From Saccharopolyspora spinosa NRRL 18395 (GTDB lineage Bacteria; Actinomycetota; Actinomycetes; Mycobacteriales; Pseudonocardiaceae), in contig NZ_GL877881.1 in the NCBI RefSeq assembly GCF_000194155.1, positions 41,110 to 105,109 on the forward strand: a DNA stretch of 64,000 bases, read 5' to 3'. Positions 56,341 through 64,000 of this stretch are shown piece after piece (the first letter of the stretch is position 1; every line of letters starts with the position of its first letter). A program made the translations under genes and the position numbers. The notes beneath the pieces were generated by a model. That model did not search any database. It saw nothing but the letters and a program-made list of their open reading frames with translations, and was not told the DNA's origin.

Positions 56341-56562
56341 TCCTTCGGAGGCAGATCTGCCACCAAAATCGCTTTCGGCTTCGAAGCACGCGTCCTGAAC
56401 ACGAATCTCAGGGCTTCTCGGCCCCCAGCCCGGCCCCCTACCGCTCGGTGAGCGCGAGCATGCGCGCGGGACTGATCTCCACCGCCGACGGGCTTTCCGA
56501 GAGCTAGCAGCAATCGGCGGGCCCATGCGCAAGCACGGGCCCGCCGGTGCGACCAGGACCGG

Positions 56563-56871
56563 TCACAAGATGAACGTGTCTCCGTGGCCGCCGATGCCGC
56601 CGCCACCGAATCCGTTACCACCGATGCCGGGCCCACCAGGACCACCGTGACCACCGGGCCCACCGGTCCCTCCGTTGCCGCCGTCACCACCGGTGCCGCC
56701 ACCCTGGCCACCACCGGTGCCGCCGCCGTCACCGCCGCCGCCGCCGTTGATGACGATCGGGTTCCAGCCGCCACCCCACGGGAACGTCGACATGACCGTG
56801 CGCGCGGGCAGGAACTCCACACGCTGGTCTCCGAGCTCCGCGGAGCTCAATGGTTCGCTGTTGTCGAACAC
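56563..56871 (-). CDS. Gly-rich precursor-like peptide A (conserved leader, GGN/GGD tail)
   Basis: 102 residues from GTG 56871 after GGGAGGATCA. The first 30 residues form a leader-like region ending QRVEFLPARTVMSTF, shared exactly over those 15 residues with the proteins at 57379 and 59755. Then WGGGWNPIVINGGGGGDGGG, about 60 residues of GG-x repeats, and a hydrophobic end GDTFIL. There is no signal peptide and no cysteine. The bipartite plan (conserved leader, repetitive tail) suggests a peptide recognised by a maturation or export protein. The nearby PqqD-M50 protease (60267) is the likely partner. I recognise no characterised family. Confidence 0.82.
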   Translation of the reverse strand: MFDNSEPLSSAELGDQRVEFLPARTVMSTFPWGGGWNPIVINGGGGGDGGGTGGGQGGGTGGDGGNGGTGGPGGHGGPGGPGIGGNGFGGGGIGGHGDTFIL

Positions 56872-57378
56872 TGATCCTCCCTCGTTCGAATGGGCCCGGA
56901 TGCCGCGCGGAGATCGATGCCCAGCAAGGTCAAACCCCCAGATCCCCATTCCAACGCCCCAGATTCGTTGGCATCAGCACGGAGGGTAAGAGCATCCACG
57001 ATTTAGCGCAGTCCGAAAACCTCCGACGAGGAGAATCGCAAACGCGCAAACCGCCGACCAACGCAGGTCCAACTCCTCCTCGACCTGCGGCAACGCACAC
57101 CGGAGAGGCGGACGAGATCAATTCGGATCGACATCGTCCCCGTTCCGCGAACGGAGCGAGGTCGCAACCTTGTTCGCGAACTTCTCGCAGAATTTGTTTT
57201 CCACTACGCCGCGTCCCGTAATTTTCGGCCGCCGCGAGCGTCGAGCGAATCCCTCCATGCGAACGGTCCAGGTTTGGAGCGCGGGTCGGAGGCAACCCGA
57301 CGTCGTTCTTCTGGGGACGACGCGCACCGGCATCACCAACGCCGGAGCCACCGGCCCGCCGTTGCCGGCTTCGACCGA
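56872..57378. other. Duplicated upstream region of peptide A, no gene
   Basis: The 130 bases upstream of peptide A (56872-57005) are clearly homologous to those upstream of peptide B (57688-57815), for example the shared GATCCCCATTCCAACG. A second homologous block follows (CGTCCCGTAATTTTCGGC at 57211-57228 and 57868-57885). This marks a tandem duplication of gene plus promoter. Confidence 0.75.
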
Positions 57379-57687
57379 TCACACGAAGATGGCGTCACCG
57401 TTGCCGCCGATGCCGCCGCCACCGACGCCGTTGCCACCGATACCGGGCCCACCAGGACCGCCGTCACCGCCGCGACCAGGGGCCCCGCCGTTGCCGCCGT
57501 TGCCGCCGTCACCGCCGCCCTGGCCACCACCGGTGCCACCGCCGTCGCCGCCACCGCCGCCGTTGATGACGATCGGGTTCCAGCCGCCACCCCACGGGAA
57601 CGTCGACATGACCGTGCGCGCGGGCAGGAACTCCACGCGCTGGCCATCGAGTTCCGCATGGCTCAACAGTCGAATCTCGTCGAACAC
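57379..57687 (-). CDS. Gly-rich precursor-like peptide B
   Basis: 102 residues from GTG 57687 after AAGGAGG, the same length as peptide A. It opens FDEIRLLSHAELDGQRVEF and shares QRVEFLPARTVMSTF and WGGGWNPIVINGGGGGDGGG with it. The Gly tail differs by a few repeat units (GAPGRGGDGG) and ends NGDAIFV. The leader's first 15 residues differ from A much more than the next 30, indicating selection on the ELxxQRVEFLPARTVMSTF core. Confidence 0.82.
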   Translation of the reverse strand: MFDEIRLLSHAELDGQRVEFLPARTVMSTFPWGGGWNPIVINGGGGGDGGGTGGGQGGGDGGNGGNGGAPGRGGDGGPGGPGIGGNGVGGGGIGGNGDAIFV

Positions 57688-58153
57688 TTATTTCCTCCTT
57701 CATGACTGGGCCCGGAAGCCGCGCGAGGAGATCGATGCCGAAACAAGGTCCAAGTCCCCCAAGATCCCCATTCCAACGACTCAGATGCGTTGGCACCAGC
57801 ACGAATGTTAAGGGTCGTCTTAAATCCGCGGCATCTCGAGAATCTCCGCCAAACCTAATCACAAAGGCGTCCCGTAATTTTCGGCGGCCGAGAGCGTCGG
57901 GCGAACCCAGTTCGGGCAAACCTGGCAATGCGAAACGGCCCAGCCCCTGCGCCATGCTGCGATCCGCGACGGAAATGACACGCCGCCGAATACCGGATGA
58001 AGATCGACTCGAGCGGGCGGCGGTGAGGCGAACAGAGCACGGCAAGATCACCCGACATCACTCTTTCGAATTCCAGGAACGCCAGTCCTCCCGGCCTAAG
58101 CTCTGCGACTGTTTAGCCCAGCAGCGATCACAGTGGGTAAAGGAGTTGCGTCG

Positions 58154-59473
58154 ATGAGTAACCGTCCACGCCGGGCCGTTCCCGCCGAGGTGCCGAGTAC
58201 GGCGCTCTCCGGCGGCAGTCACATCTCGGGAACGCGCTGGGCCGGCCGGTGGCCGCTGCCCAGCGCCGCCATGCTCGCCGCGGCGTTCAGCCTCATCGCG
58301 GTCCCGCCGGCCGACGCCGCGGTGCCCAACTGCACCCGGACCCCCAACGGTTCCGGGGAGAACATCTACTGCAGCCGGGGTGTGCCGGCCGGGAAGACGC
58401 TCGAGGGCACCGACGGCAACGACCGGATCGTGCTCAACGGGGCGTTGGCGGGCACCATCAACGCCGGCGGTGGCGACGACACGATCATCATCACCGGTCG
58501 CAGCGGCGGCAACGGCGGCAAGGGCGGCAACGGATATCTCGGCGCCAGGAGCGGTGATCGAGGCGCCAACGGCGGCAAGAACGGCGGTAGCACCGGCGGT
58601 ACGGCCGGCCGGGACGGCCTCGACGCCAGGAGCAGCGCGAGGGCTGGCGGCAGCGCAGGTGTCGGTGGCCCCGGCGGCAGCGGCGCCCCTGCGGTGACTT
58701 CCACCGGCATCATCAACGGCGGCCCCGGGAACGACACGATCACCATCACCGGCGGCAAGGGCGGTACGGGCGGCGAAGGCGGCGACGGCGGTCCGGGCAG
58801 CACCAACCCGGCCGACGCGCGCGGCGGCGCGGGCGGCAACGGCGGCGCGGGCGGCATCGGCAACCTCGGCCGCATCTACCCCGGCGCGGGCAACAACAAG
58901 ATCACCGTCACCGGCGGCGACAACGGCGATGGCGGCGCAGGCGGCAAGGGCGGCCCCGGCACGGCGGACACCCGCAGCGGAAACGGCGGTGTCGGGGGCA
59001 ACGGCGGCGGTGGCCGCCATACCGACAACGGCAACGGCGGAGTCGGCAACGGCCCGACGGGCACGATCGTCAGCACTGGCAACGATGACATCACCGTGCA
59101 AGGCGGCAAGGGCGGCCGCGGCGGCACCGGTGGCAAGGGCGGCGACGGCGCGCCGAGCGCCAGCAGCTTCCGCATGGGCGTCGATGTGGAAGGCGACGGC
59201 GGGACCGGCGGCACCGGGGGCGGTGGCGGAGCCGCGAACACCGGCAACATCATGTCCGAGGGCGCCGGCAGGGCCACGGTCGAGGTCCTCGACGGCGACG
59301 GCGGCGACGGTGGCAGCGGCGGCGACGGTGGCGACGGCGACGGCATCGGGAGCACGCCCGGACTCCAGGGCCAAGGCGGCCTGAACTCCATTGCGGACAC
59401 CGGCGGCGTCGGTGGCACCGGCGGCCGCGGCGGCCACATCGGCACCACTGAGGATGCCCGTCGGAACCCCTGA
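58154..59473 (+). CDS. Secreted Gly-rich protein with RTX-like repeats
   Basis: 439 residues. A long N-terminal region with a hydrophobic segment and signal-peptidase-like site (AMLAAAFSLIAVPPADAA, about residues 39-56). A short domain with two cysteines (VPNCTRTPNGSGENIYCSRG) follows, then RTX-like nonapeptides (GTDGNDRI, GGGDDTI, GPGNDTITI, GAGNNKITV) alternating with PE_PGRS-like GGNGGKGG blocks. RTX repeats bind calcium and fold outside the cell, so this is probably a surface or matrix protein. ATG 58154 follows AAAGGAG; a GTG at 58133 is possible. Divergent from peptides A and B. Confidence 0.82.
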   Translation: MSNRPRRAVPAEVPSTALSGGSHISGTRWAGRWPLPSAAMLAAAFSLIAVPPADAAVPNCTRTPNGSGENIYCSRGVPAGKTLEGTDGNDRIVLNGALAGTINAGGGDDTIIITGRSGGNGGKGGNGYLGARSGDRGANGGKNGGSTGGTAGRDGLDARSSARAGGSAGVGGPGGSGAPAVTSTGIINGGPGNDTITITGGKGGTGGEGGDGGPGSTNPADARGGAGGNGGAGGIGNLGRIYPGAGNNKITVTGGDNGDGGAGGKGGPGTADTRSGNGGVGGNGGGGRHTDNGNGGVGNGPTGTIVSTGNDDITVQGGKGGRGGTGGKGGDGAPSASSFRMGVDVEGDGGTGGTGGGGGAANTGNIMSEGAGRATVEVLDGDGGDGGSGGDGGDGDGIGSTPGLQGQGGLNSIADTGGVGGTGGRGGHIGTTEDARRNP

Positions 59474-59754
59474 TGAGCGTCGCGAACCCGAACCAACCGT
59501 GGCGGCCCCGCGCTCCGCCGTCCCCTTCCCCCCGTCCGGTGGTCGATCGACGGTCGGACCTCGGCACGATGCGCACACAACTCCACGAGCGGCGGAAAGC
59601 CGCTTGCCCGTAAGGGTGAATCGAAGTGCGTCAGGCGTTCGGTGCTTCTAGGTTCTGCCCGTGCGCCAGGAACGTGCCGCCGCGGCGCATCCAACGGGGT
59701 GGCCGAATTCCGGTTTTTCCCTGTGATTCCCCTCGAATTGCGAAGGAGCACCAG

Positions 59755-60033
59755 ATGTCTCAGACCTCTCGGTCGCTGAGCGCTGCCGAATTGGAGGAGC
59801 AGCGCGTCGAGTTCCTCCCGGCGCGCACCGTCATGTCGACGTTCTGGCTCCCCTGGAGCGGCGACGACGTGCTGGCCCAGTACTACCCGCCCGCGCACAC
59901 CCACACCGGAACCGTGACCGGGGACGCCAATGTCACCACGACCGGTGACATCAACGGCGGCTCCGGCGGCACCGGCGGCGGCAACGGTGGCGGCCAACGG
60001 CGGCAACGGCGGCATCGGTGGCGACGGCGGTGA
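59755..60033 (+). CDS. Gly-rich precursor-like peptide C, frameshifted in its tail
   Basis: ATG 59755 after GAAGGAGCACCAG opens MSQTSRSLSAAELEEQRVEF and the shared LPARTVMSTF leader end. A non-Gly middle (WSGDDVLAQYYPPAHTHTGT) follows, then GGSGGTGGGNGGG. Near 59990 an extra base in GGCGGCCAACGGC throws the frame into QRRQRRHRWRRR and a stop at 60033. In the other frame the Gly tail continues naturally (ANGGNGGIGGDGGDGGDGGD to GGTGGGNPG, stop 60118). It is either a real one-base slip in the repeat, a sequencing error, or much less likely a recoding site. The M50 protease starts 148 bases beyond 60118. Confidence 0.75.
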   Translation: MSQTSRSLSAAELEEQRVEFLPARTVMSTFWLPWSGDDVLAQYYPPAHTHTGTVTGDANVTTTGDINGGSGGTGGGNGGGQRRQRRHRWRRR

Positions 60034-60266
60034 CGGCGGCGATGGCGGCGACGGCATCGGCGGCAACGGCTACGGCGGCCCCGGCTTCGGTGGCACCGGC
60101 GGCGGCAACCCCGGCTGACGTCGAGAGATGTGAGCAGTACGGCGTTCATGGCGAAGCATTGGCCAGCCGCTGAACGCTCCAAAGTCGGCGGGCGCGACGT
60201 CCTCCACCAGGGACGATGTCGCGCCCGTCGGCCATTTCCGGACCCGATGATCATTCTGGAGTCGCA

Positions 60267-61589
60267 ATGGCCGCCCCGCACCAGGCCGGGTCGCCCCCGG
60301 CGGACGAGGACGTCGCGGGCCTGGCGGTGCCAGCGCTCGTGCCGGGCACCGAGCTGATCGGCCGCTACCAAGGTTCCGGGCATCGCGAAGCGCCGTACCT
60401 GGTCCGCCGGCCCGATGGTCAGGTCTTGCAGCTGTCGCACCTGCTGTACCTGGTGGCGGCGGGGCTCGACGGGCGGCGCAGCTTCGCCGAACTCGCGGCG
60501 CGCCTCAGCGACGAATCGGGCCACGGCGTCACCCCGGGTCAGGTGTTCTTCCTCGTCGAGAACAGGTTGCGGCTCGCCGGGATCGTGGCGGCCGACTCCG
60601 GGGCCGGCCGTCCGCCGGGGGCGGCGCCGAAGGGGCGGGATCGGTTGCTGGCGTTGAAGTTCCGCATCGCGCTGGTGCCCGAACACACCGTCGCGGTGAT
60701 CGCGCGCGTGTTCCAGCCGCTGTTCTGGCCGCCGGTGGTGGTCGTCGTCCTGTTGGCCTTCGCCGTCGCCGACGTCTTGTTGGCCGTGCACGGCGGTGCC
60801 GAGCAGGTGCTGAACCAGCCGGAGCAGATCCTGCTGGTGGTGGGCGTGCTGATCGTCGCCGGGATGTTCCACGAGTGCGGCCACGTCGCCGCCTGCCAGT
60901 ACGGCGGCGCGCGGCCGGGCGCGATGGGCGTGGGCATCTACCTGGTATGGCCCGCGATGTACAGCACGGTCACCGATTCCTACCGCCTCAGCCGCGGCGG
61001 TCGGCTGCGCACCGATCTCGGCGGTCTCTACTTCAACGTGATCGCCATGCTCGTCATGATCGTCGCTTACGCGCAGACCAGCTTCCCGTGGTTGCTGGCC
61101 GCGCTGCTGGCGTGGCAGGCGACGAGCGTCTGGCAACTGCTGCCGTCGATCCGCTTCGACGGCTATTACATCCTGAGCGATCTGGTGGGCGTTCCCGACC
61201 TGTTCGACCGGATGGGTCCGATCCTGCGCAGCCTGCTGCCGGGCCGCCGCCCGCACCCGCGCGTGCAGGAGTTGAAGCCGTGGGTCCGCCGGGTGATCAC
61301 GGTCTGGGTGGTGCTGGTGATCCCGTTCATGGCGTACTGGATCGTCGCGTTCCTGGTCCTCGCGCCGTACGTGCTGCCGACCGTGTGGCAGGCGCTGGTC
61401 CTCCAGTGGAACGGCGTGGACAGCTCGATCCAGGCAGGCGACGCCGCCGGAGCCGTGGTCGGCGTGATCCGGCTGGCCCTGCTGGTGCTGCCTTGGGCGG
61501 GCATCACCCTGGTCCTCACCAACCTCATGCGACAGTTCGTCCGATTCGTCGGCAGGTGGCGAGCCCGCCGCGCGCTAGAACCGAGGTAA
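60267..61589 (+). CDS. PqqD-domain M50-type membrane zinc metallopeptidase
   Basis: 440 residues. The N-terminal soluble part (about 40-108: YLVRRPDGQVLQLSHLLYLV, then LAARLSDESGHGVTPGQVFF) is PqqD-like, the fold that serves as RiPP leader-recognition element. Six or more membrane segments follow from residue 150. The zinc motif is HECGH (202-206) in VAGMFHECGHVAACQYGG, and a distal acidic motif SIRFDGYYILSD (D298/D305) resembles the M50/site-2 protease LDG motif. It is related to 'putative peptide zinc metalloproteases' of peptide-maturation loci. The leader peptides at 56563, 57379 and 59755 are its natural candidate substrates. ATG 60267 follows GGAG. Confidence 0.85.
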   Translation: MAAPHQAGSPPADEDVAGLAVPALVPGTELIGRYQGSGHREAPYLVRRPDGQVLQLSHLLYLVAAGLDGRRSFAELAARLSDESGHGVTPGQVFFLVENRLRLAGIVAADSGAGRPPGAAPKGRDRLLALKFRIALVPEHTVAVIARVFQPLFWPPVVVVVLLAFAVADVLLAVHGGAEQVLNQPEQILLVVGVLIVAGMFHECGHVAACQYGGARPGAMGVGIYLVWPAMYSTVTDSYRLSRGGRLRTDLGGLYFNVIAMLVMIVAYAQTSFPWLLAALLAWQATSVWQLLPSIRFDGYYILSDLVGVPDLFDRMGPILRSLLPGRRPHPRVQELKPWVRRVITVWVVLVIPFMAYWIVAFLVLAPYVLPTVWQALVLQWNGVDSSIQAGDAAGAVVGVIRLALLVLPWAGITLVLTNLMRQFVRFVGRWRARRALEPR

Positions 61590-61741
61590 CGCCGCTTCTC
61601 GCTGGACCCGCAGTGACCGCGTGGTCTCAATGCGCGAGGATCCGACACGCCGACGTGAGTGCCGACGTCGGGCGCGACCGGCGTCCGGCAGAATGCTCGG
61701 TCGGATCTGGCGAAGGTCGCAGAGAAGGCGGAATTAGCATC

Positions 61742-64000
61742 GTGACGACTGTCCATCAGAAGATCGCCGAGGAGCTCGGCGTCCGCGAGCGCCAGGTGCA
61801 GTCCGCCGTCGAGCTTCTCGACGGCGGGGCGACTGTGCCGTTCATCGCGCGCTACCGAAAGGAAGCGACCGGGGCCCTCGACGACGCCCAGTTGCGCACG
61901 CTCGAAGAGCGGCTGCGCTACCTGCGCGAACTCGAAGAGCGACGCACTACGGTGCTGGATTCCATCCGCTCGCAGGGCAAGCTGACCGACGAGCTCGAAG
62001 CGCAGATCAACGCGGCGGACTCGAAGGCGCGGCTGGAGGACATCTACCTGCCGTACAAGCCCAAGCGCCGCACCAAGGCCCAGATAGCCATCGAGGCGGG
62101 CCTGGAACCGCTGGCCGACCAGCTGCTGTCGGACCCCGGCAACGACCCGCAGGAGACCGCGGCTGGTTTCGTGGACGCCGAGAAGGGCGTCGCCGACACC
62201 CAGGCCGCGCTGGACGGCGCGCGCTCGATTCTGGTCGAGCGGTTCTCCGAGGACGCCGACCTGATCGGCGAGCTGCGCGAGCAGGTGTGGACGCGCGGCC
62301 GGATGGTCTCCAAGGTGCGCGAGGGCAAGGAAGAGGAAGGCGCGAAGTTCGCCGACTACTTCGAGTTCTCCGAGGGGTTCGCGGACCTGCCGTCGCACCG
62401 CATCCTGGCGCTGTTCCGCGGCGAGAACGAAGAGGCCCTGGAGCTGTCGCTGGAGCCCGACGACGGCGCGGAGCAGGTGGGCCCGACCGACTACGAGCTG
62501 CGGATCGCGCAGCAGTTCGGCATCGCCGACAAGGGCCGCCCGGCCGACCGCTGGCTCTCCGATGTGGTCCGCTGGGCATGGCGGACCCGCGTCCTGACGC
62601 GGCTGAGCGTGGACATGCGACTGCGGCTGCGGCAGAACGCCGAGGACGAGGCGGTCCGGGTGTTCGCGGCGAACCTGCGCGACCTGCTGCTGGCCGCGCC
62701 CGCCGGGTCGCGCGCCACGATGGGCCTGGATCCGGGCTACCGGACCGGCGTGAAGGTCGCGATCGTCGACGGCACCGGCAAGGTCGTCGCGACGGACACG
62801 ATCTACCCGCACCAGCCGCAGCAGCAGTGGGACCAGTCGCTGGCGAAGCTCGCTGCGCTGGCGAAGGCGCACCACGTGGACCTGATCGCGATCGGCAACG
62901 GCACGGCGTCGCGCGAGACGGACAAGCTGGCTGGCGACCTGATCAGCCAGAACCCGGACCTGAAGCTCACCAAGATCTCGGTGTCCGAGGCGGGCGCGTC
63001 GGTGTACTCGGCGTCGGCCTACGCGTCGCGCGAGCTGCCGGACCTGGATGTGTCGTTGCGCGGCGCGGTGTCGATCGCCCGGCGCCTGCAAGACCCGCTG
63101 GCGGAGCTGGTGAAGATCGACCCGAAGTCGATCGGCGTCGGCCAGTACCAGCACGACGTTTCGGAGACGAAGCTGTCGCGTTCCCTGGACGCGGTGGTCG
63201 AGGACTGCGTGAACGCGGTCGGCGTGGACGTGAACACGGCGTCGGCGCCGCTGCTGACCAGGGTGTCGGGCATCAGCGAGGGGTTGGCGGACAACATCGT
63301 CCACCACCGTGACACCAACGGCCCGTTCCGGACCCGCAAGACGCTCAAGGACGTGGCGCGGCTGGGGCCGAAGGCGTTCGAGCAGTGCGCGGGCTTCCTG
63401 CGGATCCCGGACGGCGACGACCCGCTGGACTCGTCGGCGGTCCACCCGGAGGCCTACCCGGTGGTGCACCGCATCCTGGGCAGCACCGGCGGTGAGATCA
63501 CCGGCCTGATCGGCAACGCCAGGGTGTTGAAGTCGTTGCGGCCGCAGGACTTCGTGGACGACAGCTTCGGTCTGCCGACGGTGACGGACATCCTCGCGGA
63601 GCTCGACAAACCGGGCCGCGACCCGCGACCGGAGTTCAAGACGGCGACGTTCGCGGAGGGTGTCGAGAAGATCGCCGACCTGAAGCCGGGCATGACTCTG
63701 GAGGGCGTGGTCACGAACGTGGCGGCGTTCGGCGCGTTCGTGGACGTGGGTGTGCACCAGGACGGTCTGGTGCACGTGTCGGCGATGTCGAAGAACTTCG
63801 TCAACGACCCACGCGACGTGGTGAAGTCCGGCGACATCGTCCGCGTGAAGGTCCTCGACGTCGACATCCCGCGCAAGCGGATCTCGCTGACGCTGCGCCT
63901 GGACGATGAGCCGGGTGCCGGGGGCCGCCAGGACCGCGACTCCGGCCGGGGCCAGGGCGGCGGCCGCAACGGCGGCGGCGGCCAGGGCGGCGGGCGGGGG
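61742..64000 (+). CDS. tex: Tex family RNA-binding transcription accessory protein (incomplete)
   Basis: 753 codons are visible before the window ends. Domains in order: N-terminal HTH-like helical region (KIAEELGVRERQVQSAVELL), a YqgF/RNase H-like domain (MGLDPGYRTGVKVAIVDGTG), helix-hairpin-helix motifs (LLTRVSGISEGLADNIVHH, LGPKAFEQCAGFLRI) and an S1 domain (LEGVVTNVAAFGAFVDVGVH). The tail enters a Gly/Arg/Gln-rich stretch (GRGQGGGRNGGGGQGGG), longer than in many Tex proteins. Tex binds RNA/ssDNA and affects transcription. GTG 61742 is chosen as the N-terminus fits the family, though its ribosome-binding site is weak. Confidence 0.95.
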   Translation, partial: MTTVHQKIAEELGVRERQVQSAVELLDGGATVPFIARYRKEATGALDDAQLRTLEERLRYLRELEERRTTVLDSIRSQGKLTDELEAQINAADSKARLEDIYLPYKPKRRTKAQIAIEAGLEPLADQLLSDPGNDPQETAAGFVDAEKGVADTQAALDGARSILVERFSEDADLIGELREQVWTRGRMVSKVREGKEEEGAKFADYFEFSEGFADLPSHRILALFRGENEEALELSLEPDDGAEQVGPTDYELRIAQQFGIADKGRPADRWLSDVVRWAWRTRVLTRLSVDMRLRLRQNAEDEAVRVFAANLRDLLLAAPAGSRATMGLDPGYRTGVKVAIVDGTGKVVATDTIYPHQPQQQWDQSLAKLAALAKAHHVDLIAIGNGTASRETDKLAGDLISQNPDLKLTKISVSEAGASVYSASAYASRELPDLDVSLRGAVSIARRLQDPLAELVKIDPKSIGVGQYQHDVSETKLSRSLDAVVEDCVNAVGVDVNTASAPLLTRVSGISEGLADNIVHHRDTNGPFRTRKTLKDVARLGPKAFEQCAGFLRIPDGDDPLDSSAVHPEAYPVVHRILGSTGGEITGLIGNARVLKSLRPQDFVDDSFGLPTVTDILAELDKPGRDPRPEFKTATFAEGVEKIADLKPGMTLEGVVTNVAAFGAFVDVGVHQDGLVHVSAMSKNFVNDPRDVVKSGDIVRVKVLDVDIPRKRISLTLRLDDEPGAGGRQDRDSGRGQGGGRNGGGGQGGGRG

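Noticed and set aside
57118..57351. Small minus-strand open frame between the two Gly-rich peptide genes
   Set aside because: No ribosome-binding site, composition unlike neighbours, and it lies in the duplicated upstream block.
57400..57560. Regularly spaced short repeats that could suggest a CRISPR array
   Set aside because: The spacing is 3 or 9 bases and in frame with Gly-Gly-x codons of the peptide genes; there are no unique spacers of 30-40 bases.
61166..63775. 869-codon minus-strand open frame
   Set aside because: Antisense shadow of tex and the M50 gene, rich in Arg/His/Val with no domain; tex has all its motifs.

Overview
The window is high-GC actinobacterial chromosome. KstR and its steroid regulon, mycothiol-dependent enzyme types, DUF397/DUF5753 pairs, many GTG/TTG starts and PE_PGRS-like glycine-rich proteins point to the Pseudonocardiaceae, with Saccharopolyspora my best guess from gene content. 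No rRNA, tRNA or CRISPR array was seen.

Layout. (1) 1-9.3 kb: housekeeping and stress genes: uvrA (runs off the left edge), a mycothiol-type isomerase, small membrane proteins, an MBL hydrolase, an AI-2E exporter, a PrsW protease and an alkyl sulfatase. (2) 9.5-16.7 kb: a stand-alone LigD polymerase, a broken sensor kinase beside a LuxR remnant, a Tat-type class A beta-lactamase, and a solitary DnaK lacking the interdomain linker and most of the substrate-binding beta-sandwich. (3) 17-44 kb: a steroid (cholesterol-type) catabolic region whose order recalls parts of the mycobacterial KstR regulon: fadE26-fadE27-fadD17, fadD19/echA19, a luciferase-like oxidoreductase with the DUF35/ltp4 pair, cyp125/fadA5, hsaC-hsaB, chsH2-chsH1-ltp2 and kstR. 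KstR-type operators (TnnAACnnGTTnnA) are still present. Many catabolic genes are broken: fadD17, the DUF35 gene, ltp4, fadA5, hsaB, hsaC, chsH2, chsH1 and ltp2. fadE26, fadE27, fadD19, echA19, cyp125 and kstR look intact. This is a regulon caught while decaying. Unrelated genes are interspersed (DUF2079, MarR, a FAD oxidase with its WYL regulator, a glycosyltransferase/methyltransferase operon) along with remnants of a sigma factor and an integrative-element FtsK-like protein. (4) 45-53 kb: an S-adenosyl methyltransferase, a WhiJ-type HTH/DUF397 set and a 1671-residue TPR protein. (5) 53.4-55.5 kb: a group II intron relic with most of its reverse transcriptase deleted, then a membrane-anchored GH25 lysozyme. 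(6) 56.5-61.6 kb: three short precursor-like proteins that share a 30-residue N-terminal region (core QRVEFLPARTVMSTF) followed by Gly-rich tails, a secreted Gly-rich/RTX-like protein and a PqqD-domain M50 membrane metallopeptidase. This looks like a compact peptide maturation/export system and is the best candidate for an undescribed system here. (7) 61.7 kb to the right edge: tex, incomplete.

Functional picture: KstR would repress side-chain activation (FadD19, CYP125), side-chain dehydrogenation (FadE26/27) and hydration (EchA19). Thiolysis, retro-aldol cleavage and ring cleavage in this window are no longer encoded intact, so complete steroid use would need copies elsewhere. All family assignments come from reading motifs and from memory of family sequences; no search was run.
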